Of a DNA stretch of 64,000 bases, positions 26,956 to 36,021 are shown piece by piece. The translations under genes were made by a program, and so were the position numbers. The stretch is from CAYJBH01 sp964368815 (GTDB lineage Bacteria; Bacillota; Clostridia; Oscillospirales; Ruminococcaceae). The stretch covers positions 74,570-138,569 of the forward strand of contig CAYJDA010000003.1 in NCBI GenBank assembly GCA_964368815.1. Reading direction: 5' to 3'. The notes under the pieces were generated by a model. That model searched no databases. It worked only from the letters and a program-made list of their open reading frames with translations, and was not told where the DNA came from. The stretch's first letter is position 1; every line of letters begins with the position of its first letter.

Positions 26956-28290
26956 ATGAAAAAAATAGTGGTAATAGGTGCAAATCATGCAGGCGTAGCG
27001 GCTATAAATACAATACTTGATAACTACAAGGGGTACGATGTAACAGTTTTTGATAAAAATAGTAACATTAGCTTTTTGGGCTGCGGAATGGCGCTATGGA
27101 TAGGCAAACAGATTGATGGTGCCGAAGGTTTATTTTACTCTAACAAAGATATTTTAGAATCTAAGGGTGCAAAGGTTCATATGAACTCAGAAGTACACGA
27201 AATTGATTACTCTAACAAGATAGTTAAGGTTATGTTGAATGGAGAAACAAAACATGAAGAAGCCTTTGATAAATTAATCCTTGCAACAGGCTCTCTGCCA
27301 ATTTTTCCAAACATTAAAGGCAAAGAGCTTGAAAATGTTCAGCAGGTTAAGCTATATCAAAATGCTGCGGAAGTTATTGAAAAACTTGAAACTAAAAATA
27401 TAAATGATGTTGCGGTTATTGGTGCTGGATATATAGGTGTTGAGCTTGCTGAAGCCTTTAAGCGTTTAAATAAAAATGTTGTGTTAATTGATATTGCAAA
27501 TAGCTGTTTAGCAAACTATTATGATGACGATTTTACAAAATTAATGAACCAACGCTTAGAAGATAATGGAATTAGCTTAGCTTTTAACCAAGCCGTTAAA
27601 GAGCTTAAAGGTAACGTTAAGGTAGAGTCGGTTGTTACCGATAAGGCTGAATACAAGGCCGATATGGTTGTTATGGCTGTAGGGTTTAGACCCAATAATG
27701 CATTAGGCAAAGATAATCTTGAACTGTTTAAAAATGGAGCTTACCTTGTTTCTAAAAATCAGGAAACAAGTGTTAATGATGTATATGCGGTTGGGGATTG
27801 TGCCGTAGTATATGATAATGCAATTAATGATGTAAACTATATTGCATTAGCTACAAATGCCGTGCGTTCCGGCGTGATTGCCGGTCATAATGTTTGCGGA
27901 ACATCTCTTGAAACTGTTGGAGTACAAGGCTCAAATGGTATATGTATATGGGATCTTAAAATGGTGTCTACCGGTTTAACATTGTCAAAAGCATTGAGCT
28001 ATGGATATGATGCAGTTGCAACTGATTATGAAGATTTACAAAAACCGGCTTTTATTAAAGGTGAAAATGCAAAGGTTAAAATAAGAATTGTTTATGATAA
28101 AACTACTAGGGTTATTCTGGGAGCACAAATTGCTTCAGACTACGATATTTCAATGGCGATTCACATGTTCTCATTGGCTGTTCAGGAAAAAATTACAATT
28201 GATAAACTAAAACTACTGGATATATTCTTCCTCCCCCATTTTAACCAACCATATAACTATATAACAATGGCAGCATTAACAGCAAAATAG
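26956..28290 (+). CDS. nox: NADH oxidase / CoA-disulfide reductase-type flavoenzyme
   Basis: 444-residue pyridine nucleotide-disulfide oxidoreductase of the NOX/CoADR class. The FAD site is VVIGANHAGVAA (with the active-site-region His), and a single redox Cys lies in SFLGCGMALW (about residue 43). The NADH site is VIGAGYIGVELAEAF, and the FAD C-motif is VYAVGDCA. Members of this class reduce O2 to water or reduce CoA disulfide, and the single cysteine fits either. In an anaerobe it would remove oxygen. The ATG follows GAGG. Confidence 0.9.
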   Translation: MKKIVVIGANHAGVAAINTILDNYKGYDVTVFDKNSNISFLGCGMALWIGKQIDGAEGLFYSNKDILESKGAKVHMNSEVHEIDYSNKIVKVMLNGETKHEEAFDKLILATGSLPIFPNIKGKELENVQQVKLYQNAAEVIEKLETKNINDVAVIGAGYIGVELAEAFKRLNKNVVLIDIANSCLANYYDDDFTKLMNQRLEDNGISLAFNQAVKELKGNVKVESVVTDKAEYKADMVVMAVGFRPNNALGKDNLELFKNGAYLVSKNQETSVNDVYAVGDCAVVYDNAINDVNYIALATNAVRSGVIAGHNVCGTSLETVGVQGSNGICIWDLKMVSTGLTLSKALSYGYDAVATDYEDLQKPAFIKGENAKVKIRIVYDKTTRVILGAQIASDYDISMAIHMFSLAVQEKITIDKLKLLDIFFLPHFNQPYNYITMAALTAK

Positions 28291-28297
28291 TTAAAAT

Positions 28298-28345
28298 AAA
28301 ATAATAGCTCGGATTTGCTATGCGCATTTCCGAGCTATTATTTTT
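28298..28345. terminator. Bidirectional terminator between nox and the glycosyltransferase
   Basis: A perfect stem of at least 14 bp (AATAATAGCTCGGA and its complement) with a 15-base loop. It is flanked by Ts on the plus strand and As before it, so it can act on both converging genes. Confidence 0.88.
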
Positions 28346-28347
28346 AG

Positions 28348-29328
28348 TTATTTCCAACCAAAATATCTTCTTATTCTATAATCAATATAAATAAAGATGC
28401 CGCAAAACATACTCCACTGATTTTTCACATAACATAATATATTTTTAAACTTGAATGGATATTTATCGATTTTATTAAAGCAGCTGAATGCTTCTTTTGC
28501 ACCCTTTAAAAAAGGTTTTCCATAACCTCTTATAATAAAAAATAATATTTTAACAAGGTAACCAAATACTAAAAAAGGAAGATTAAGCAACAATAATAAA
28601 ATCGGAAGATTTTTATATGCAAGAAGAATATTATTTCTTCCGCTTTGAATTGATTTAAAATCATTGTATTTACTGCCGGTGGTTGCACTACAAATATGTC
28701 TACACTCAGCAGTAGGACAGAAAACATTTATATAACCCGCATTTCTGGCACGCCAACCAATATCAACATCTTCAAGATATGCAAAGAATGCTTCATCAAA
28801 CAAACCTATTTCCTGTAATATTTCCCTTCTGTAAAGTGCTGCACCTCCACAGGCTGTAAAAACTTCACAGGGCTTTTTATATCTATTTTTTGATAAACCG
28901 TCTCCCCTTTTACATGCCCATCCAAAAAGATTAACATAATCCCCTGCATCATCGCAAAGACTGCTATCTTTATATTGAAGCATTAACGATGAAACCGAAA
29001 ATATTCTGGCGTTACTATCCATAGTTTTCTTTAATTCGTATAGCCAAGATTTCTCTGCAAAGGCATCATTATTAAATAACGCTACATAATCTCCTTTAGA
29101 TTCTCTAATACCAATATTTACAGCATGAGAAAACCCGGTATTGTGATCAAGATAAATCCCTCTAACCGGTTCGTTATTAAATGATTCAATAATTTCGCGA
29201 CTTTTATCGGTGCTCCCATTGTCAACAACAATAATTTCTATATCTTTATAACTACCACATAGTACAGAATTAATACTATCGAACAACCATTTGTCGCCAT
29301 TTAAATTTGGAATTACAACTGCTATCAT
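28348..29328 (-). CDS. Family 2 glycosyltransferase
   Basis: GT2-type, GT-A-fold transferase of 326 residues. Features are VVIPNLNGDKWL, VVDNGSTDKS, the metal-binding ALFNNDAF (DxD-like) and ACGGAALYRREILQEIGLFDE with EDVDIGWR, typical of rhamnosyl- or related surface-sugar transferases. A hydrophobic stretch near residues 240-265 and a basic tail suggest membrane association. ATG at 29328 overlaps the stop of the upstream gene (TGATG), so the two are coupled. Donor and acceptor are unknown. Confidence 0.88.
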   Translation of the reverse strand: MIAVVIPNLNGDKWLFDSINSVLCGSYKDIEIIVVDNGSTDKSREIIESFNNEPVRGIYLDHNTGFSHAVNIGIRESKGDYVALFNNDAFAEKSWLYELKKTMDSNARIFSVSSLMLQYKDSSLCDDAGDYVNLFGWACKRGDGLSKNRYKKPCEVFTACGGAALYRREILQEIGLFDEAFFAYLEDVDIGWRARNAGYINVFCPTAECRHICSATTGSKYNDFKSIQSGRNNILLAYKNLPILLLLLNLPFLVFGYLVKILFFIIRGYGKPFLKGAKEAFSCFNKIDKYPFKFKNILCYVKNQWSMFCGIFIYIDYRIRRYFGWK

Positions 29329-30026
29329 CACAGGCCAAAAATGGTTAACGGTGTTTGAAGATATTCGCCATAGGTAATAATGTAAACTATCGCTATGATT
29401 AAAGTTACAATTGAAATTGCAATAATTATTCCGCTCCATATGAGAGCAGCGCGTGCAAAATTTCGCCTATTAATATTTATTTTTTCTGAAAAGCTCCAGA
29501 TAAGTAGCAAAATTAAATTAACAAACGGAACTGCCAATAACAATATCATCCAAAAAAATGTTGATGTTTTTACAACACCACCGGAGGTGTTACCATCAGT
29601 ATTGTTTATAATTTGTGGACGCATTGTTTTTAGCGTTTCATTATGTGCATAATGAGCAGTATTATCCGACTTAATCGCAGGCTCAATTACCGCTTCGGGA
29701 ACAACAGCAGGAACGCCTGTATCCTCCACAATATTTATTGCTTCGATAGTAGTTTCTATTTCAACATCCGAGGATAGTTCCGGTGCGTCTTCAGTAGATA
29801 TTTCGGTATTTATTGTCTTTATATCCTCATCAACATTTATGTCTTTCGTATCATTTGTTTCTTCATTGCTTACCAATGTGAAGCTTGTTGTTTGTTGAGT
29901 GGATGGCGCTTCTGTAATTTCTTGATTTAAATTATCAGCCATATTTTTGTTCACTATAGCCGTACCACAGTAACCGCAAAAGGCCGCATTTTCTGGAATT
30001 TCTCTACTGCAATTCATGCAATTCAT
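29328..30026 (-). CDS. Zinc-ribbon membrane protein
   Basis: 232 residues. The N-terminal zinc ribbon (CxxC at residues 3-6 and CGYCG near 17-21) is followed by a long acidic, Thr/Ser/Glu-rich spacer (about 30-135) and two TM helices near the C-terminus. Such zinc_ribbon_2-TM proteins are common in Clostridia and of unknown function. AAAGGA precedes the ATG. A possible promoter (TTTGCA, 18 bp, TAAAAT) lies upstream. It is coupled with the glycosyltransferase. Confidence 0.75.
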   Translation of the reverse strand: MNCMNCSREIPENAAFCGYCGTAIVNKNMADNLNQEITEAPSTQQTTSFTLVSNEETNDTKDINVDEDIKTINTEISTEDAPELSSDVEIETTIEAINIVEDTGVPAVVPEAVIEPAIKSDNTAHYAHNETLKTMRPQIINNTDGNTSGGVVKTSTFFWMILLLAVPFVNLILLLIWSFSEKININRRNFARAALIWSGIIIAISIVTLIIAIVYIITYGEYLQTPLTIFGL

Positions 30027-30148
30027 TTATAATTCCTTTCCTATAATTATTCTGTTGCTATTTTATCACAGAAAAAAAATAAATGCAAATATTAAGTCAT
30101 TTTTTCACCTAATTTTCATTAAAGTTACAGCATGTTACAGCATTTTTA

Positions 30149-32017
30149 TCATCTAAATTTAATTCCGATATTTAAATTTTTTACACTAGATAAATATATA
30201 TCAAATTTCTTTTCTAATGAGAAAATATCGACATTGGCTTTGATGGATATATTAATAACATTTTCAATACTATTTGTAAGTGCTTTTCTGATCGCTTCTT
30301 TTTCATTTTGCGGTAAACTTTCATCAATTATACATTCTATCGCAACATAAAGCGTTTCATTATCAAACGACATTTCAGTATAAAATTCACTTAATCCTAT
30401 TACCTTTTCTACGTCTTCATAATCATATATAACCGCGATTCTTTTTCGATTTGCGTTCATTGCATACATTAATTCCAGCTGCTCCCTGTTGATGGTTGTA
30501 GCTAAAGTATCGTTTTTAAAAATAAATCCCTGGTTTGCAACAGCACCTTTATACTCAAACAAATCCACTACCGGCAATATACCGGTCATAGCGCCGTTAT
30601 CATCAATGTTTAGGCTAAATATTTGCGTTTGTGTTAGTCTGTTACTTTCACTTTGTCGTAGAACAAAACCTGTAGCGTCTAAAAGTTCACCTTCTTTCTC
30701 CTTAAGTGTATCTTCAGTATATTCAGTAATATAGATAAAGGCATTTCCATCAGTCATCTTGGTTTCATATAGTTGAGGCAACAGGTCGCCTATTCCGGAA
30801 TCCTTAAAGCCCTTTCCTAATAAAATAAGTTCACTTTGCCCCATATAAAGCTCACCGTTAACCTCCTGTGCAACTTCATAAAGAGCCGACGAAAACGATT
30901 CCCCACTACCGGAAATAAGAGAAACAGAGGGGCCGTTTTCCTCGTATTCGGTACACACCAGTAATGATACCTTATACTCATCTTCAATGTCTATAAATGT
31001 CATTGTAACTGCCGCACGTTCCTGTAATTCCGTTCCTCCACAACTTGAAAGGAAAATTAGTGGTATTAAAACAGCTAATCTAATAATCTTTTTATATGGG
31101 ACTAAAAATAAAAGTGATACAATTATTGATAGTATCCCAACCAATAAAGGCAATATTTCAAATGAAATTTCATATAAAAACAAACTTATCAGCATAGTTA
31201 TAATCATTATAATAAAATATCTTTTCTGATTCAACTGATATGCAATTGCATTGCTAAAAATAGCCATTTTCATACACCCCGATAAAAACAAAATTGCCCC
31301 CAGAACAATATCAAGCCTTCGAAAAATAGATAATTCTCCAACAATAGCCAATGCATTTGTAGGAACATCAAAAAACATAATATTGTTTCCAAAAACCATC
31401 TCGGCAAGTACACTTAAAATTGAAACTACAGTAAATACCATAATCATTACAATGCTCAACTTGCCTACCTTCAGCTCATCGTTATTAATTACTACGATAG
31501 CCGGTATCAACGGTACAACTGTGAAAAAATCATCTAACACAATAATATTATCAATATTAAATTTGAAATCGAAATTGCTAACACTGGCATTGGGAATATT
31601 AAACAACACTATAGTACTTAAAATAACAACAAGTAAAAAACTAATAAACAGACCGGCAGTTTTAACCGCGCTGCTATTTAGTAAACCCGCATAAAAAGCA
31701 ACTGCAAATAAGATTATTGTTACTGATATAAACCCTACTTGTTCTTGACTCGTCATGTTGTAATATTTAAAAGTATCAAGTGCTGTTAAAATAAGACCCA
31801 TGGCAAGAACTACAGATATTATTCCGCTTTGCAGTTGACTTGTTTTTCGACTCCCTTTAATACAAAATGGCAGAAATAGCACAAAGCCTATTAGTAGAGA
31901 GATTGCAGTTGTTGCAATAAATTCAAGAGAGGATCGATTATAAATTTGCCTTGTAAGTTGTACAGAGAGAAGCGCCACAAACAACAATCCATAATATCCG
32001 CTGCTTAATTTAGACAT
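30149..32017 (-). CDS. Fused GerB-GerC spore germination protein
   Basis: A single 622-codon frame that joins the two small subunits of a GerA-type germinant receptor. Residues 1-305 are the GerAB-like, APC-transporter-type membrane subunit with about ten TM helices. Residues from about 307 match GerAC from its very beginning, including a basic KK, a hydrophobic signal and a lipobox FLSSC with Cys326. The mature GerAC domains follow (YMGQSELILLGKGFKDSGIGD). At the junction the codon where a GerC start would be expected is TAT. The start overlaps the gerA stop by one base. If the lipobox is cleaved, the fusion would be resolved into two proteins. Confidence 0.9.
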   Translation of the reverse strand: MSKLSSGYYGLLFVALLSVQLTRQIYNRSSLEFIATTAISLLIGFVLFLPFCIKGSRKTSQLQSGIISVVLAMGLILTALDTFKYYNMTSQEQVGFISVTIILFAVAFYAGLLNSSAVKTAGLFISFLLVVILSTIVLFNIPNASVSNFDFKFNIDNIIVLDDFFTVVPLIPAIVVINNDELKVGKLSIVMIMVFTVVSILSVLAEMVFGNNIMFFDVPTNALAIVGELSIFRRLDIVLGAILFLSGCMKMAIFSNAIAYQLNQKRYFIIMIITMLISLFLYEISFEILPLLVGILSIIVSLLFLVPYKKIIRLAVLIPLIFLSSCGGTELQERAAVTMTFIDIEDEYKVSLLVCTEYEENGPSVSLISGSGESFSSALYEVAQEVNGELYMGQSELILLGKGFKDSGIGDLLPQLYETKMTDGNAFIYITEYTEDTLKEKEGELLDATGFVLRQSESNRLTQTQIFSLNIDDNGAMTGILPVVDLFEYKGAVANQGFIFKNDTLATTINREQLELMYAMNANRKRIAVIYDYEDVEKVIGLSEFYTEMSFDNETLYVAIECIIDESLPQNEKEAIRKALTNSIENVINISIKANVDIFSLEKKFDIYLSSVKNLNIGIKFR

Positions 32018-33447
32018 TATTTTTCTCCAAGATATTCTTTAATATTAAAACCTTTTTCGTTTTTAATGCCTGAACGAATTAGTCCGTCTTTGAATCCTTC
32101 GTCACCCATTGGCAATATTGGGCGCGTATAAGGTATCCCAAAAGAGTGAACGCCACATATATTTAATAACATTATTGCAAACAATCCTGACACAAGAAGA
32201 GGGCCACCTATTCCCCCGGCAAGAATAAACAATATTCTCAGGATAATTATTGGCTCATATAGTGATGGAATAACAAATGCCGCTAACGCTGAAAATGCAA
32301 TTACTATTAAAATGGGAGCAGAAATTATTCCCATTTGAATTGCTGCATCTCCAACAATCAAAGCGGAAACTAAGCTAACAGCACTTCCTATCTGTTTTGG
32401 TAATCGTAGTCCTGCCTCTCTTACGATTTCTAATAATAAAGTTATAGTTACCGCTTCAATAAATAACGGAAGTGGTGTTCCTTGCTCTGAGAAAGCAATT
32501 TTATACATAAGTTGAACCGGAAGTAATTCCGGGGTGAAATTAACAATTGAAATAAACACTCCGGGTAATAAAACTGCTATAAAAAATGCAACATATTTTA
32601 ATAATCGAATTCCACTTGCAAAGTAGGGTCTTGACGAATAATCATCAAGACTTTGAAAGTTTTCCGGAAATAAATACGGATAAATCAACGCAAACGGGCT
32701 ACCTGCCACCATTACAATAATTTTTCCTTCACAAATTTTTGCAGCTGCAGTTGCCGGCCTTTCAGTACTTCCGGTTGCTGAAAAAAGTGATGGTTGCTTT
32801 TTTTGAATGAATGCTCCCAGATAGCCGGAGTCGAACACCATAGGTAGGTTTACCTTTTCTATTCTTTCCTTTACCCTTTTTAACAAATCATCCGAAATTT
32901 GTTCTTTATGATATGAAATCATATACTCAATATCGTTCGTACCGCCAAGAAATCCTGTTTCAAAGGTTAGCTCGGGTGAGCGAATAAACTGGCGCAACAG
33001 AGCCATATTAACCCTTAAATTTTGAGAAAATCCAAGCTTAGAGCCTTTAATGTTTCCTTCACCCGAAACTTCTGTAACGGTATTGCCGGGGTAAGCTTGA
33101 ATACCTACACCAAGCATCTCTTCATGCCCTTCTATAAATATTATCGCAAATCCTGCTAACATTAACAGTTCTAAATCTTCACGGGATTTTACTACTATCT
33201 GACTTATAGGAATCGATGTTGTTTTTTCTAGATATGCAAACATGTCAGCAGGGTTCATTTCCTGTTGCTTTATCTCTGCAAGCCGGGCGAGTAGTACTAA
33301 TGCAAGATTAACATCGCTTGTTATGTTATCGACCTTCATAATTAGTAGGTTACACTTTGCTACTCGTTGAATTAAAAAATAAACATCAATACTTTGTGAA
33401 AAATGCTCTCGCATTTCTTCCCTAAACTCTTCAACCGTTTTATGCAT
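32017..33447 (-). CDS. gerAA: GerA family spore germination protein (A subunit)
   Basis: 476-residue A subunit of a germinant receptor in the spore inner membrane. The N-terminal hydrophilic domain (about 1-275) contains FLGGTNDIEYMISYHKEQI. It is followed by about five TM helices with YVAFFIAVLLPGVFISIV and REAGLRLPKQIGSAVSLVS, conserved in GerAA/SpoVAF. AAGGGTGG precedes ATG. Together with the downstream GerB-GerC fusion it makes a two-gene receptor operon behind a sigma-G promoter. Confidence 0.94.
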   Translation of the reverse strand: MHKTVEEFREEMREHFSQSIDVYFLIQRVAKCNLLIMKVDNITSDVNLALVLLARLAEIKQQEMNPADMFAYLEKTTSIPISQIVVKSREDLELLMLAGFAIIFIEGHEEMLGVGIQAYPGNTVTEVSGEGNIKGSKLGFSQNLRVNMALLRQFIRSPELTFETGFLGGTNDIEYMISYHKEQISDDLLKRVKERIEKVNLPMVFDSGYLGAFIQKKQPSLFSATGSTERPATAAAKICEGKIIVMVAGSPFALIYPYLFPENFQSLDDYSSRPYFASGIRLLKYVAFFIAVLLPGVFISIVNFTPELLPVQLMYKIAFSEQGTPLPLFIEAVTITLLLEIVREAGLRLPKQIGSAVSLVSALIVGDAAIQMGIISAPILIVIAFSALAAFVIPSLYEPIIILRILFILAGGIGGPLLVSGLFAIMLLNICGVHSFGIPYTRPILPMGDEGFKDGLIRSGIKNEKGFNIKEYLGEK

Positions 33448-33483
33448 TATTTACCACCCTTAAAGCAATTAAAATATTGTATA

Positions 33484-33513
33484 TAGTATCGTCAAGTTCC
33501 CTATAATCCATGC
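33484..33513 (-). promoter_or_regulatory. Sigma-G promoter of the germination operon
   Basis: Minus-strand GCATG (33509-33513) and GATACTA (33484-33490) are 18 bp apart. The sigma-G consensus is roughly gYATR-18-cAtnMTA, so every strongly conserved position matches. The -10 is 37 bp before the gerAA start, and forespore expression is what is known for gerA operons. Confidence 0.7.
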
Positions 33514-33527
33514 ATGGAGGGTTAATA

Positions 33528-34181
33528 ATGTTAATAATACTTATTCGAACAACCATTATATATATCTTTGTATTGGCTATTCTACGATTTACAGGCAAAC
33601 GACAGCTCGGCGAGCTTCAGGCTTCGGAGTTTGTTACAACGATGATAATTTCAAACCTAGCGTCAATCTCAATTGAACAACAAAGCATTCCTCTTCTTGT
33701 AAGTATGTTGCCGGTAGTCATCATAGCTTGTTATGAAATTTTGCTTTCCGGAATAACAATAAGAAGTGCAAAATTTGAAAGGTTTATCGAGGGTGAACCC
33801 AGAATAATTATGAAAAACGGAATATTTGTTCAAAAAACATTAAGAATGTTACGTTTTACGGTTACTGATATTCTTTGTGCATTGCGAGATAAAAACATTT
33901 TTGATCCCACATCTGTATCAATTGCTTTAATCGAACCTAACGGTAAATTATCAGTATATGCAACCGGTTACAGTCCAAAAAATGCATTAGAAAACCCTCC
34001 GGCCTGTGTAATTGTTGAAGGAATGATTATTAATGATGCACTTAAAATGTGTGGGAAAACAGATGAATGGTTAAATAGCTATCTTGATGAAAAAAATATT
34101 TTGGTTAAAGAGGTATTACTCATGTTAGTTTACAAAGATGGAAATATTTTTCTTAACAAATATGATTTCGAAAGTAGGTAA
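33528..34181 (+). CDS. YetF-like DUF421 membrane protein
   Basis: 217 residues: three N-terminal TM helices (LIRTTIIYIFVLAILRF... to about residue 80) and a cytoplasmic YetF domain with GKRQLGELQASEFVTTMIISN and GEPRIIMKNG. Some DUF421 proteins are spore membrane proteins that affect heat resistance or germination in Bacillus, which would suit the divergent gerA operon (inference). GGAGGG lies six bases before ATG at 33528. It is followed four bases later by a DUF4363 gene, a common pair in Clostridia. Confidence 0.88.
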   Translation: MLIILIRTTIIYIFVLAILRFTGKRQLGELQASEFVTTMIISNLASISIEQQSIPLLVSMLPVVIIACYEILLSGITIRSAKFERFIEGEPRIIMKNGIFVQKTLRMLRFTVTDILCALRDKNIFDPTSVSIALIEPNGKLSVYATGYSPKNALENPPACVIVEGMIINDALKMCGKTDEWLNSYLDEKNILVKEVLLMLVYKDGNIFLNKYDFESR

Positions 34182-34184
34182 TAG

Positions 34185-34526
34185 ATGAAACGAATACCAC
34201 TCGCCTTTATTGTTTTTACCTTGATATTAATAATTATTTGTGTGTCACAGCTGTATATTTACAATACATGCAATGAGTTGAACAATATAATAGAACAAAT
34301 TGAACAGGAGCAAGATGTTAATCAAAATGCAGAAAAGCTTAAAGCCACCTATGCGCAAAAGCATAGATGGCTTATGATGATTTCTGATAACAATCTGATT
34401 TTACAACTAAAAATGTTAGTAGATACACTGGATCATAAAGCAGAGGCCGAGGAAATAATTGAGCATACCAAACATATTAAAGTTGAAATAATGAGGATAG
34501 AGAGTTTACTTCTTGCTCTGCTTTGA
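34185..34526 (+). CDS. DUF4363 family protein
   Basis: 113 residues: an N-terminal TM helix (about 5-25), then an amphipathic helical region with KHRWLMMISDNN. The pattern and the position after YetF fit DUF4363, whose function is unknown. The last 21 bases overlap the 3' end of convergent nrdR, so both reading frames use the same DNA on opposite strands. Confidence 0.75.
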   Translation: MKRIPLAFIVFTLILIIICVSQLYIYNTCNELNNIIEQIEQEQDVNQNAEKLKATYAQKHRWLMMISDNNLILQLKMLVDTLDHKAEAEEIIEHTKHIKVEIMRIESLLLALL

Positions 34527-34979
34527 CCTTTCGCCTAACAGGTCGGTTAATTCCTTCATGAAGCTATCGATATCAGCAAACTGACGATAAACTGATGCAA
34601 ATCTAACATATGCAACCTCATCGATGGCTCTAAGCTCATCCATGCATAGCTCACCTATATCAAGAGAAGATATTTCGCGTTTCAAAGAATTAGAAATACT
34701 TTGTTCAATTCTATCTACCGACTGTTCAAGCTGTTCAAGTGTTACCGGTCTTTTTTCGCATGCACGTAACAAACCATTAAGTGTTTTTTGACGGTCGAAC
34801 GCTTCACGGGAACCATCCTTTTTTTCAACCATCACCGGAACGGTTTCTATTATTTCATAAGTAGTAAATCTTTTTTCACAGTCAATGCACTCACGACGAC
34901 GTCTTATTCGAACTCCGCCATCTGCAGGTCGACTGTCTAAAACTTTAGTATCTTCGGCACTACAAAAGGGACACTTCAT
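34506..34979 (-). CDS. nrdR: Transcriptional repressor NrdR
   Basis: Zinc-ribbon/ATP-cone repressor of ribonucleotide reductase genes, 157 residues. CPFC (residues 3-6) with CIDCEKRFTTYE forms the zinc ribbon. The ATP-cone spans about 46-136 (KKDGSREAFDRQKTLNGLLRAC). ATG at 34979 has AAGGAG upstream. It is divergent from the RluA-type gene. No NrdR box was identified in this window. Confidence 0.96.
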   Translation of the reverse strand: MKCPFCSAEDTKVLDSRPADGGVRIRRRRECIDCEKRFTTYEIIETVPVMVEKKDGSREAFDRQKTLNGLLRACEKRPVTLEQLEQSVDRIEQSISNSLKREISSLDIGELCMDELRAIDEVAYVRFASVYRQFADIDSFMKELTDLLGERSKQSKK

Positions 34980-35044
34980 TTTTTACTCCTTTACTTCTGT
35001 TCAATAATATTATATAATAAATTAATTAAAAATAAAAGAGGAAA

Positions 35045-35929
35045 ATGAAAAATTTTGTTGTTACAGATACTGAAAATGGTATGCGGCTGCTACGGTTAGT
35101 GCAGCTGTTAACATTTAATATGCCAAAATCTATACTTTATAAGAGTTTTAGAAAAGGCAGAATAAAGATAGATGGAAAAAAACACAGTGAAAACTATAGG
35201 GTGAAAACAGGTGAAAATGTATCGCTATACATTAATGATGAATTTTTTATAACACAAGATATTGTCCAAAATATTAATCCTTGCTATGATTTTCACACTA
35301 TTTATATCGATGATAACATTGCTATTATTGAGAAACCCTCAGGAGTTCTTTGCCATAGCGATGCAACGGGTGATGCTAATTTATTGGATGGATTTATTTC
35401 AAAGTTTGGTTCGGGTAATTTTAAACCCTGCCTTATTAACAGGATTGATCGCGGAACCGAGGGTTTAGTTATAATTGCAAGAACACATAATGCGGCAGAA
35501 AAAGCATCACTGTTAATGAGAAACAAAAAGATTAAAAAACGTTATCTTGCCGTGACAGATGGCTCAGTAGATTCCCTTGTAACTACAGGTTATTTTAGAG
35601 AAAACAAGATAACCATCGCAATCAAGGGTAAGGGTATGACTACTGAATTTAAAACCTTAGGTAGTAAAAATGGTTACTATCTCATCGAAGCAGTTCTGCA
35701 TACAGGAAAAACTCATCAGATTAGGGCACAGCTTGCATCACTCGGAGTTCATATTATCGGAGATAGAAAGTATCTTACTAAAAATAATATGAATAATATT
35801 AGCAATCAACTTCTATGTGCTTATGAATTATCATTTGATGATAACTTAACCGATGAATTAATAGGTTTATCAGGAAAAACCTTTACGGCTCAATTTAGTG
35901 AAACTGCTAAATTTTATGAGAATTTATAA
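35045..35929 (+). CDS. RluA family pseudouridine synthase
   Basis: 294 residues, an N-terminal S4-like domain (about 15-80) and the RluA catalytic domain. The catalytic Asp is in NRIDRGTEGLVIIAR, where most relatives read RLDxxTSG; the Asp is kept. The C-terminal HTGKTHQIRAQLASLGVHIIGD is standard. It modifies rRNA or tRNA uridines; the target cannot be told from sequence. GAGGAAA precedes the ATG. Confidence 0.9.
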   Translation: MKNFVVTDTENGMRLLRLVQLLTFNMPKSILYKSFRKGRIKIDGKKHSENYRVKTGENVSLYINDEFFITQDIVQNINPCYDFHTIYIDDNIAIIEKPSGVLCHSDATGDANLLDGFISKFGSGNFKPCLINRIDRGTEGLVIIARTHNAAEKASLLMRNKKIKKRYLAVTDGSVDSLVTTGYFRENKITIAIKGKGMTTEFKTLGSKNGYYLIEAVLHTGKTHQIRAQLASLGVHIIGDRKYLTKNNMNNISNQLLCAYELSFDDNLTDELIGLSGKTFTAQFSETAKFYENL

Positions 35930-35952
35930 TAAAATTGCACAATTTTCAGTGA

Positions 35953-35981
35953 TTGCTTTTTTAAAATAAAAATGTTATACT
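35953..35981 (+). promoter_or_regulatory. Sigma-A promoter of the lipoprotein gene
   Basis: TTGCTT (35953-35958), 17 bp, TATACT (35976-35981), followed 41 bp later by the GTG start. Confidence 0.65.
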
Positions 35982-36021
35982 TAATACTAATATTCAATCA
36001 AGAAACAAGAAAGGATATGGT

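Noticed and set aside
30124..30143. Tandem GTTACAGCAT x2 after the GerB-GerC stop
   Set aside because: Two 10-bp copies only; likely chance or slippage, and no feature type is supported.
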